Positions 10,667 through 21,435 of a stretch of DNA of 64,000 nucleotides are shown in pieces. Each line of letters begins with the position of its first letter. The stretch's first letter is position 1. Under the pieces are notes generated by a model. It worked only from the letters and a program-made list of their open reading frames with translations. It had not been told where the DNA came from and did no database searches. Both the position numbers and the translations under genes were made by a program. Location: contig CM033393.1 in the NCBI GenBank assembly GCA_019426215.1, forward strand, positions 2,886,046 through 2,950,045, read 5' to 3'. The DNA is from Buddleja alternifolia (Eukaryota > Streptophyta > Magnoliopsida > Lamiales > Scrophulariaceae).

Positions 10667-12846
10667 CTAATTTCCTTTAGGTACCCATTTGTTTTGGGTC
10701 CCTTCTTTGTTAGTGACGTGAATTAGATTTTTCGGAACCCATATTTGCCTTATCTTCACTATGGGAGAAAGATTGGCCTTCTTGGGTTTCGTTTTGAGTT
10801 GCATACTTTTCTAGATGTATAGAAATATCCTTGATTATAGTGATAATCATAATCGTATTCACAATTATCATAGTGTTGATAATATGAACTGGATTGTTTT
10901 GGATATGGACGTTTGATTCTGTTTGGTACTGGCTTAGGATGCACTTTGTGCGGGACGCTTAACGTTTGATTCACTGGCAGAAAATATCTCCTTAGCTTTT
11001 TGAGCGTTTGGATATATTTTCTTTTGTGAGACATTCACTTGGTCTTTCCTTTGCCTGAGTCAATGTTGACTTTATCATTAGCTTTTGTACCAGTATTTGT
11101 TGATTCATTCAGCGTTTGTCTATGAACTTCTTGCAACAAGATTACACCTTTCCTTTGTTGATTGTTGTAACATTGGACTCTTTGGCTTTATAACTGAATT
11201 TATCAAAACCTAGACCGGTCTTTTCACCAAATGCCTGGTTACTTAGTCACATTATCTAGCGTCTAGACGCTTTTGATAATGAAGAGATAAGCTGCTCTGA
11301 TTTGGCAAGTTTAGCGACCATTCAGCTTCTCTTTGACTATTATATCAAGATCCCTTTTAGCTGAGTATTTCACTCTCGAGTGATTGGTTTTCTCAATGCA
11401 CTGTTGCTGAATTTGCAACTCTGCTTTGAGCGTTAAGTTATCACTTCTGAGTGCTGAAATAATACGATGGTGATTTTGGAATAATTGGGTGGCATCTTGA
11501 CAATCTGTATAATATTCCTTTACTTGTCAAGTAATTCATCATAAGAGAGAGGATGATACAGATCAGTGGTTACCTCAGATGGTACGTCGTTAGATGCTTC
11601 ATTTCTCTTGCCATGAGACAAATGAATGCTGAGTCCTTTGATGGTTCATCATCGCTGCTTTCATCTGATGATTCCAGTCCTCTTCAGGCGATATAGAGAG
11701 GTTCTGATTCTGCTAGCAAGCCTTGTTGTCTCAGGTTGCTCCTGAATTGGTTTCTATCCGTGTGATCTTGCTTTGTAGGTTTAGACACATTTGGATATGG
11801 GCAATTAACTTGGAAATGCCCTGGTCTCCTGCAGTTGTAACAAAGATTGGTCTTCATCTTTGTTCGTTTGTTAATTGTGGATCGTGGTTTACCTGCAGGC
11901 GCTGAGAGATCTTGCTGAGAAGGAGTTTGATATTGAATTGGCGCTAGGGAGGAGGACGCAGGATAGTGAGGCGCTTGATATTGTGGTTGTATTGAGGAAG
12001 CGCTTGATATGAACTTTGTCCTGGGTGCTTAGGACTGTTTCCCTTCTTTTCATATTTCAGGAATTTCCTGAATCTATTTAGAAGCGCCAGTTCTTCTTCC
12101 TCACTTATATCCGACCTTTTTCTTTGATAGGTTTTCCTTTGATTGATGCCATTAGCGCTCCAGATTCGATCACTGGATACTTAGCATCACTGGCCGAATT
12201 CAGCTCAAACTAAAATGCTTTGAGTTCTGAAAAAGCATCTTCTGGAGTTAGGCTGTCCAGAGTGTTGATTCTCTCATTGCAGTTGTTTTCATCAGGAATC
12301 TGCTTGGAAGACTTCTAAAGATTTTGACCACTGTTTCTCGATTTTGTAGCTCCATACCCAGAGATGTTAGTTCAGTGACAAGGGCTGTAAACCTCATGTC
12401 TAATTGCTCTAAGTCTCATAGGTAGCATCTTGAAGCCGTTGAATTTTTTCTTTGGCAATTGATAATTTGTTTTTCCTTTTTGTGCTGAGCCACAAAATAG
12501 TAGCCAACTTATCCCAAATTTCTTTGTTGTATTGCATGATTTGACTTTGTTGAAAAAGTTGTCATTGTCACCAATGGCTGTTTATTATGCATTCCGACCG
12601 ACATTGTCCAGATTGGCTCGTCGACGCTCATCGATCGTGACCATTCTTGTTTGGGCTTCTCCACATAACCGTCAGGTGTTTCTCCTGTGGCTTCGGGCGC
12701 TCTGGTGATAACTTTGTATATTTTGATTGGCCCATCTGAAATGATATCACACATTTCATCATCACATGAACACAAATAAGTAAACGCTTTGACCTTCCAA
12801 GAGTCATAATTTGACTCGGTCACTTGGGAACTTTAGAAAATGCCAT
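10667..12846 (-). pseudogene. gag: Copia gag, left copy, multiple frameshifts
   Basis: Aligned by eye with the open gag at 21,436-23,649, this copy starts at the ATG at 12,846 (TESNYDSWK region) and ends at the TAG at 10,667-10,669. Many single-base losses break it, so no long frame survives. The zinc knuckle region near 11,810 still encodes a histidine (CAT) in C-x2-C-x4-H-x4-C. The other two gag copies have tyrosine (TAT) there. Most frameshifts fall in the stretch leading to the N gap and may be consensus errors. Confidence 0.75.
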
Positions 12847-12942
12847 GAAGAAATTTTAAAGTAATTTTGAAGCGACTATATAAAAAAGATGGATCTGAAC
12901 AAGCAGTTACGCTTGGAAACGCTTAGGTTTCAACTTCAAACC

Positions 12943-12954
12943 GCTCTGATACCA
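12943..12954 (-). other. Primer-binding site (initiator tRNA-Met), left copy
   Basis: The minus strand reads TGGTATCAGAGC, complementary to the 3' end of plant initiator tRNA-Met. It lies 2 nt inside the LTR that starts at 12,957. This marks that LTR as the 5' LTR of the left internal region. Confidence 0.88.
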
Positions 12955-12956
12955 CT

Positions 12957-13936
12957 TGTTGGTCCCAAGTGGTATACGAAGGGTCTAGAAGGGGGGGGGG
13001 GGGTTGAATAGACCCTGAAGTCTTTTTCGACTTCTTAAAAATTCGTATCACTTTGAAGTATTTGAACGCTTGACAGGTTTAAGCGCTGGATTGACGCTTG
13101 AGAACGTTAACTTAGACTCGGTGATTTCAACGCTTACCAAAGTAGGGCAGAGTTTAGTCACTAAATCAGAGTTAGCACAGCGGAAGTATTTTATAGCTTA
13201 GCGTTCAGTTAATTAATCGAAGTAGTTACTTAGGTTGTTTTAGACTTTATCAGAATGTATGCAGTATGAATAGTAAAGCAGTAAAACAATGAATGCTTAA
13301 AGAGGTAAATGACACAAGATATTTGTAAGGTTCAATGGGTGATGTAACCAAGCAGCGCCGTAATTCTTTCTCCTTTTATCAGGGAGGTGTTCCACATGAG
13401 GATTACGAAGAGGTCACACAGAGAATTCTACAAGATAGAGGGAGATTGGATATGATCTTGGATATCCTTGGTCACCACAGATTTCCTCTCCAATAAAGAT
13501 CTTCATCCCTTGCTTATTTCATGCGAAAATGGTAAGTTACTAGTGATTGCGGAACGCCTTGGTCCACGGCAATTTCCGCTACCATAGAGGATCTCACTTC
13601 AAACAAGCTTATTTACACAAAATATTTGCTTGCAAGTCAACCAGCCTTTCGCACTCAGATGAAGGTGTTGATTGTTTTTGGTCAGGGTTGTTGTGTTTTT
13701 TGAAAAAGGGGGGGTCAAACAACTGGGGATAATCTAATGGAGTATGATGTTCTTTTAACAAGAGATTGAGATATGGGGCTGCTTGGAATATTTGTTGACC
13801 ACTTATAGGATATTGGCCTTGATGTTAGTAAGCTTTCTGTCAACAAAGGTGGTTTTTTGTGTGTGTGTCACTTTTCGGCATGGTACTGTTTGTTGAAAGA
13901 GCCTTTATAGCATTGGTGGTTTTTGGTCGGTGACGC
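12957..13936 (-). repeat. Partial middle copia LTR, degraded, ends at assembly gap
   Basis: Starts TGTTGGTCCC like the other LTRs and matches their first ~990 bp, but mismatches and indels increase steadily from about 13,330 to the gap. The remaining ~770 bp of LTR, the polypurine tract and the end of the env-like ORF are missing at the Ns. The decline toward the gap looks like uncorrected long-read sequence rather than natural decay. Confidence 0.75.
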
Positions 13937-13965
13937 NNNNNNNNNNNNNNNNNNNNNNNNNNNNN
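13937..13965. other. Assembly gap (29 N)
   Basis: A run of 29 N. The left side is mid-LTR and the right side is inside the env-like ORF. By comparison with 1,452-3,215, at least ~1.7 kb is missing if the tandem arrangement is real, so the gap length is not a true size. Confidence 0.99.
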
Positions 13966-16900
13966 AAACGAGATTGTTGTTTGAGAGATTCAATAGGTAC
14001 GTGATTAGTAGGATCAAATACTGTCCTCGAAGCTCTGGAGCAGTGTTGGACTCGGTGGATGCAGTAGTAGAGTCGGATTCAGTTGGACTGGGAGAATGAG
14101 GCGCTTGAGGTAACTCTAATAGGCGCTCAGGAGCAGGTAACAGTTCAGCTGGTGCTGCAGGAAATTCTAATTCTACTCGGCTAAAGTCCGTAAACCGAAA
14201 GTCCAAGCTGGCAAATGGTTCATCTGCATATGGATACGTAGCAGTCTGCAGGAGTTCATCAAATGTAGAGTGGGGAGATGAGTACCTTGAATGAACGTTC
14301 TGATAGGACTATCTAGTGCCCGGTATACAGTGGCCCGAGGATATCCAGCACATGAGTGGGAAAGAGTTTGGAGGGCGCTTTGCAGATGGAGAATAAGGCA
14401 TCTGGGCAATAGTGTTGTGAGAAGCCAATTAGCCGATCTGTTGGGAGAGTCTTCGATTTTCGAGAGTCGGGAACGCGGAGCCGGTAATACTCTTCCAAGT
14501 ATGGGTAGATGGCTGAAGCAAGCGCTTGAGATCTTTCTAGCAGCGATTAAACCAAAATCATAGTGACTGGAGACTTCTTGTCGAATAGACGGAAGTAGTG
14601 GATATCCTGAAAGAATTAATCCGAGAGCCATCCCATTGTCGCAGATTGTCTATGAAGATTTTGTCGAATAGAGAGACTGGAGGCATAATTGCCATCATGA
14701 GAGAAAAGTTGTCTTCACAGGGCTAGGGGGTGCAGTTCAGACAGGACATGGGAGAAGAACCGCTGGTGGACGCTTGATCATCAAAGCGTAGAGAAGAGTT
14801 GGCCAGTTGTGCAACGCTTGTCTTAAGCGGTTGTTCAGGTGATGGCGGATCAGAGGCAGCCTCAGAACGGGTCCAAGTCTATGCTGGCGCTTGCGTCAGC
14901 ATGTAGCGTGCAAATTTGGTCCTTTTATCATGAATCCCTATTCTAAATAGATGGGGAGCACTAACCAAGTCTTCAATTTATACGTGTCACCCATGTAAGC
15001 TTCAGCCCATCTTATCTCAGTCATACAATACTCAGTTCCTGCCTTAAGTATAGCACGAAACCCTTGGTGATGAATATCACAGATGGATTCAAAACGATAC
15101 CTGTCGGGTTGGTAGTTAGCGTTCCAGACGCAGTCAAAAAAAATATGCATCGGTTTCAAGTTGAATCATCTCGGTCAGGGATGCTGGACGCTCACCGGCA
15201 TGTACTCCTTTTATTCTTCCACAGGAGGAGAGGATTAGCTGAGCGCTTGTTTTCCTCGCTTTTGACCAGTGTTAGAGAGTGAGAATAGCCTTCTCTGTTT
15301 AGTAGCTCTTCTGTTGGGTTCAGAAGCTGATCCTGACGCTCATAGACTCTGATGTTGTAGTCGCGGAGAGCGAAGCCAGTGGGTTTGCTTGTCCCACAGT
15401 CCAGATAATAAGCTAAGTCAACATCAGCTCTAGGAGTCGTGCCTCCTTGCCGCTGTGCTTGGAGAGTGACGGAAGCCGGGATGTGTGTGGGAGTTTCCCG
15501 AGTTCAAGCGCTGTGTAGTAAGCTTCATCAGCTGGGGTGGAGGCTGTATTAAAGAGAGTGTTGCGTACAGCCAGATCAAACTTTATGAGCTTGGCGATAT
15601 CATTTTCGGCATTGATAAGACTTTCTTCATTGTAACCTGCAGGTAATGAAGTTCTCTGCGGGCGCTGGAGGCAAATAATCGACTGAGTGATCGATAGTCT
15701 TTGAGGGATCCAGCTTGAAGAAATGTCGATGGATCACAACGTCGTTAGCATCGCTCTGACCTTCTGTGCGTGCCTCTGTTGTACTAGGTAATGCAAGCAA
15801 TGGTTGAGACCCTTGGGATTTCAGGTTCATCCGGCTCGAGATTTGTAGATTCGATGGCAGCTTCATGTGCGATGGCCACAAATTTGGGTCATATCACCAT
15901 CCAGATGGACATCAAATGGTGTTTCGGAGGTGAGGAGGGATGATATCGGGACAGCAGCGATAGCTTGATCTCTTTGTGTAGCCTCAGAAGAGATGGCAGC
16001 AGTTGGACGCTACGCCTCTTGAAGATACGCTTCACATTTATACCTTCGGCGGGGAACGCTTGAGTCTGTGGAACTGCAGGTTCTTCAAAGTCATATTTTT
16101 GAGAACCTTTTCCAGATCTTTTCGACTAATGAGGGGTATAGATCCTCGTCATCTTCATCGTTTTTGATAGGTTGAGCCTTGGGCTTTCGAGGAGCCCGTT
16201 CTTTGTGACAGTGGGACGCTTCACATTACGTTTGGCTTTCTCCTAATCTGGACGCTCAGCCTCTCATCTGACGCTGCGCGGACAACTTGGCGCTCAGAGA
16301 GAGGCTTAGCAGCACCTCCAACTTTGGGTGGATTGAAGAGATTATTGATGATTCTTGGCCCATAGAACTTATGCTTGGCCACGGTGACTCCTGCTGAAGA
16401 GGTGCACTCTGCTCGAAAAAGTAGATCACTTAAAACTAGACCATAAGGTCTGTTTGAAGTGCGTAGACTGTCTCTGAACCTGCTGAATATATAGGCGCTC
16501 CAGTGATCTTTATCTTGAGTAGGATGGCAGTCATCATCTGGAACTGGGTTGGGTTGATTTTGTCGAAGGTTCCCACTCTGCATTCTATGTTTTACTGCAG
16601 AAATCAGCCAAGACTCGATACCTGTTCACTATATCTTCTTCTCAAAGTACGGTTTGTATGGAACATCATCGTAAGCGCTAATCTGAGTCCAGACTTCTTG
16701 AATTTGTTCTTCAGTGATAGTGTCTAAAGTGGCTCCAGCATTAGGTAGAGAGAAATTCTGGGCAATGGAGGCCGCAGAGAGAGTGAACGTCTTTGATTCC
16801 TTCTTGGAGACAGGAAACAAACACGTGATGGAAGTCTCATCGTCAGACAGTCGAGCATTTCTCCAGAAAAATTCTAGTTCTTCAGGAAACATATATGAGT

Positions 16901-17063
16901 ATTTCATGAGAAATTTCTGAAGCCCAGCCTCTGCTACAGAATCCATTATTTCCGTTAGATCAATTTGGGGGTTTTCATAGAGAAACTTCCAATCAACTAT
17001 AAGGCCTTCAGTGATCTTGACAATAACTTCAGAGGTTCCAGCAGTAGCTTTCTTGGGTGCCAT
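13966..17063 (-). pseudogene. Env-like ORF, second copia copy, truncated at gap and frameshifted
   Basis: Matches the intact ORF at about 3,215-6,315, from the same MAPKK start at 17,063. It lacks about 270 C-terminal codons because of the gap and is broken by many one-base indels between 13,966 and 16,650. The N-terminal ~150 codons (16,629-17,063) are intact. Small in-frame differences also occur, such as an extra GAGGTG-type triplet near 15,930. Indel density rises toward the gap. Confidence 0.75.
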
Positions 17064-18171
17064 TAGTGCAGAGGAGCAAGAGTAGACATGTAGAGAGATT
17101 ACGAAGGAAAATTTTTCGTTTTTGAAAAAGAGAGAGACTTGTTTTTGCACGAATGTAATAGAGTATAAGAGTGTTTGTGTTCTGCAGAAACTTCAATTGA
17201 ATGTTCGGTGTGTTTGAAGTTTGAGATGTGACACGTGGAGGAATATAAATCTCAGCCATTAAAATATAACTGTGGACGTGAATTTAGATTAAATAGGCAC
17301 GGTTTCTTTTAGTAACTGCCACATATACTATTTTGAAGTCCGATTAAAAGTTTGAAAACAGAGACTGAGAGTGATACGTGTGCCCATGAAAAGCGGATAT
17401 GTTCTTTATGAAAACTGTTCGGGAATCATAATTTTGAACACTATTCAAATGCCCGCCAAAAATTTGTTAAAGCGTCCGGACCTATTCAGAATGACGCTTG
17501 AAACAATTTAGTGTTATGTGGACGCTTGAAAATCTTGAGAGTCTCTTTCAAGTAACAGGTTGTACTTTAGCGGTCATTGTAACATATAGAATTATTCCTT
17601 TCAGGGTGTATATGAGGACACAGTTTCCCAGTACTTATCATTAGGTCTTGGTAGTAGTGTTTTACTTTTGGTTTAAAATATTCAGCGCTGGTTGTACTCG
17701 TCTAAGATACATGGTAATTGTACTGACGCGTGTACATGTGTTGAACCATCTTTGAAAAAACGTGATGAGTACCCATGGGTTTTCTTGAGCGAAGGGTGAG
17801 GAATGTCAAGTCAGCATTAATTGCATTGATTGACTAATCCACTTTCTCGTTTTAGCGTAGGGTAATGTACGCTTGCTTTTAAAAGGGTCTTTTTACTAAC
17901 TGCTTTAGCCGGGAATAAAGCTAAGCGTTTAGTTTATTTTGAAAGAAGTGCAGACGCTAAGGCAGATTTGTGTAATAAGCGTCAAAAAGGTTTTAAGTGT
18001 ATGGTGCTAAGTGCGTATGACCGATGCAAGGGAAAACATTTTTGGTCATATTCACTTAGGTATAGTTTGCTCTTTGAAGGTTCCCCCTATGTAGGTTCCC
18101 CTTAAATTTCATAACATACAGTGAATTCCCCCTAAATTTCATGCCTAACAAAAGTATGATGTTTCGAATGA
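17064..18171 (-). other. Leader and pol/env-like spacer of second copia copy
   Basis: Near-identical to 6,316-7,409. By eye it differs at a few bases (for example 17,563, 17,739, 18,105 and an A-run near 17,755). There is no ORF of its own. Confidence 0.6.
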
Positions 18172-21100
18172 TTAAGCATTTAGATCAATCATACCTAGTT
18201 CACTTCTTAAAGTGAGAAAACGTTGTTCGTTAAGCGCTTTGGTGAAGATATCTGCCAGTTGCTTTTCTGTACTAATGAAGTGCATGGAGATATCTTTCTT
18301 TTGAACGTGGTCACGTAGAAAGTGATAGCGAATGTCAATGTGTTTGGTTCTAGAGTGAAGAACTGGATTTTGAGTCATTGCTAAGGCGCTTTGATTGTCA
18401 CAATGGATAGGAGTTGGATCTAGGATTATTCCATAATCTCTAAGTTGTTGCCTCATCCAAGGATCTGTGCACAACAGCTTCCAGCGGCTACATACTCAGC
18501 CTCAGCGGTGGAAGTAGCGATGGACTGTTGCTTCTTACTATGCCATGAAATTAGTCTATCACCTAGAAATTGACATGTTCCACTAGTACTTTTTCTATCT
18601 ATTTTGCATCCTGCAAAATCTGCATCTGAATAACCGATTAGTTCAAAAGGAGAATCCCTAGGATACCATAAGCCCACATTTTGTGTGCCTTTTAGGTACT
18701 CAAGATTCTTTTAGCAGCAATTAAGTGTGATTCTCTAGGATCAGCTTGAAATCGTGCACACATGCATACTGAGAACATAATATCGGGTCTACTAGCTGTA
18801 AGATAAAGAAGTGATCCAATAATACCTCTATAGTTAGTGATATCAATTTTCTTTCCATTATCGTCTCTATCTAGCTTAAGCGTTTGGCTCATTGGAATTT
18901 TTGAAGGTGATGCATTTTCCATACCAAATTTCTTGATCATATCTCTAGTATATTTAGTTGATTTATGAATATGCCATTAGGGAGTTGTTTAACTTGTAAT
19001 CCTAGGAAGAAAGTTAATTCACCCATCATGCTCATTTCAAATTGATCTTGCATCATTTTCGAAAATTTCTCACATAGACGCTTATTGGTAGATCCAAATA
19101 TAATATCATCAACATAAATTTGAACTAGGAGAATATCTTCATTATGGGTAATTTTGAATAACGTTGTGTCAACGCTGCCTTTTGAAAAGCCTTTACCTAT
19201 AAGGAAGATAGAGAGAGTGTCATACCATGCTCGTGGTGCTTGTTTAAGACCATAGAGTGCCTTGTCCAATTTGTAAACCATGCTTTTCCCATGGTTGTTG
19301 ATGAATCCTGGTGGTTGCTCCACATATACTTCTTCTTGGAGTTTACCATTCAGAAATGCACTCTTTACGTCCATTTGATACACTGTAAATTTGTTAAATG
19401 CTGCAAACGCTAGAAACATGCGGATTGCTTCAAGTCGGGCAACTGGAGCGTATGTTTCATCAAAGTCGATGCCCTCTTCTTGACAGTATCCCTGAGCTAC
19501 GAGTCTGGCTTTGTTTCTAATCACAATCCCATTCTCATCCATTTTGTTTCTATAGACCCATCTAGTTCCAATGACCCCTTGGTGGGTTGGTCTTGGTACT
19601 AGCGTCCATACCTTATTTCTTTCAAATTGGTTTAGCTCTTCTTGCATGGCTTCTATCCAACTTGGATCGTTAAGCGCTTCATCCACTTTCTTTGGTTCCA
19701 TTTGAGATAGGAAGCTTGCAAACATGGCCTCATTTATTGTAGCGGCTCTCGTTCTAACGGGTGCTCCAATATCTCCAATAATTAGTTCTGGTGGATGGTC
19801 TCTGAGCCATTTTCTGTCTGGTTGGAACGAGTTAAGGGATTGATCTAACGTTTGATTAAACTGTGTAGGCGCTTGACCAATTCCTTGCGTAGGCGCTTCA
19901 GTGTTTGTAGATTGAATTTGCTCTTGATGAACATTCCCTTCATGATCATCAGCGTTTCTTGCAATGTCATCGTTGATGTCTTTACGAGTAGTCTTAGGAT
20001 TAGGTATAATGATTTCATTATCTTCATCAATATCACTATCATCACACAGATTGATTTGTGACGCTTGTTGAGATAAATCTTCAATTCCTGCATCATTAAT
20101 ATTAACCTTACTCGGTTCTTGGTTAGCATCATCAAACACAACATGAATGTATTCTTCAACCTTCGATTTGATCTTATTTAAGATGCGAAAACTCTTTCCA
20201 TTTTTGGCGTATCCTAGAAAGATTCCTTCATCTGCTTTAGGATCAAATGTCTTTAGGCTTTGAGAACTATTGTTATGAATGAAACATTTTGAACCAAATA
20301 CATGAAAGTATGAAACATTCGGCTTACGTCCCTTTCATAACTCATATGGAGTCTTTTCATGTTGCTTGTTGATCATACACCGGTTCTGAGTGTAGCAAGC
20401 AGTGTTAATAGCTTCGGCCCACAACCTTTGAGGCAGCTTAGACTCGGCTAACATAGTCCTAGCGGCTTCTTTAAGCGTTCTGTTCCGCCGTTCAGCAACT
20501 CCATTTTGTTGAGGTGTTCTAGGTGCTGAATACTCATGAAGTATTCCAAAGTCTTTACAAAATTTCTCAACAATATGGTTAGTAAATTCAGTTCCTCTAT
20601 CACTTCTAATTCTTGTTACTTTTAGATCTTTTGAGTTTTGTAGTTGACGAATTAGAGAGGTGAGCTTGGCACTAGTTTCATCTTTAGATGCTAGAAATTC
20701 TACCCATGTATAGCGTGAAAAATCATCAACTGTTACTAGTGAATACTTTTTACCACTAACGCTCATGATTTGAATAGGACCAAACAAATCTAAATGTAGT
20801 AATTCAAGTATTCGAGAGGTCGATAGATGAAGCTTCTTCTTAAAGGATGATTTAACTTGTTTACCCATTTGACAGGCATCACATAAGCGATCTTTATTAA
20901 AGGAACCTTTAGGTAATCCCTCTACGAGATTTAGAGATATTAATTGAGAGATTGTTTTGAAATTGAGGTGATTCATTTTTCTGTGCCATAACCAACCTAA
21001 TTCGTTTTGATTCTTAGCTACGAAACATGTAGAGTTGTTATCTAATGTTGAATCCCAATCTACTAAGTATACATTGTTTGTTCTTCTTCCTTTTAATTTG

Positions 21101-21421
21101 GTAGATCCTGTCTTAACATCGATTATCTCGCACAAGTCACTAGAAAATTTAATCTCAAAGCCTTTATCACAGAATTGACTTATGCTTAGGAGATTATGTT
21201 TAAGACCCTCCAACATAGTATACATCATTGATCATGATGTTCCCCCTATGCATGATACCTATACCTTTAGTTTTACCTTTAGAATTATCACCGAATATAA
21301 CTTGAGGACCATTGGTTGCACGATAGTTGATCAAGAGATCCTTTGATCCAGTCATGTGTCTCGATGATCCACTATCTATGTACCATACTAAAGCGTCGGT
21401 GTTGGCTCTAGGTACCTGCAT
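18172..21421 (-). pseudogene. pol: Copia pol, second copy, broken
   Basis: Starts at the ATG at 21,421, just downstream of gag, with protease DSGS soon after. Integrase shows HRKMNH, CDAC, DLFG, SDRG and NGVAE. RT shows YVDD near 19,110 and RNase H ends at 18,172. The breaks are a frameshift near 21,210, a TGA codon at 20,335-20,337 in integrase (TGG in the left copy), and one-base indels near 18,956, 18,702 and 18,460. The part from 18,837 upward is duplicated at 29,019-31,603. Confidence 0.85.
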
Positions 21422-21435
21422 TCAAAAGGGCAGAT

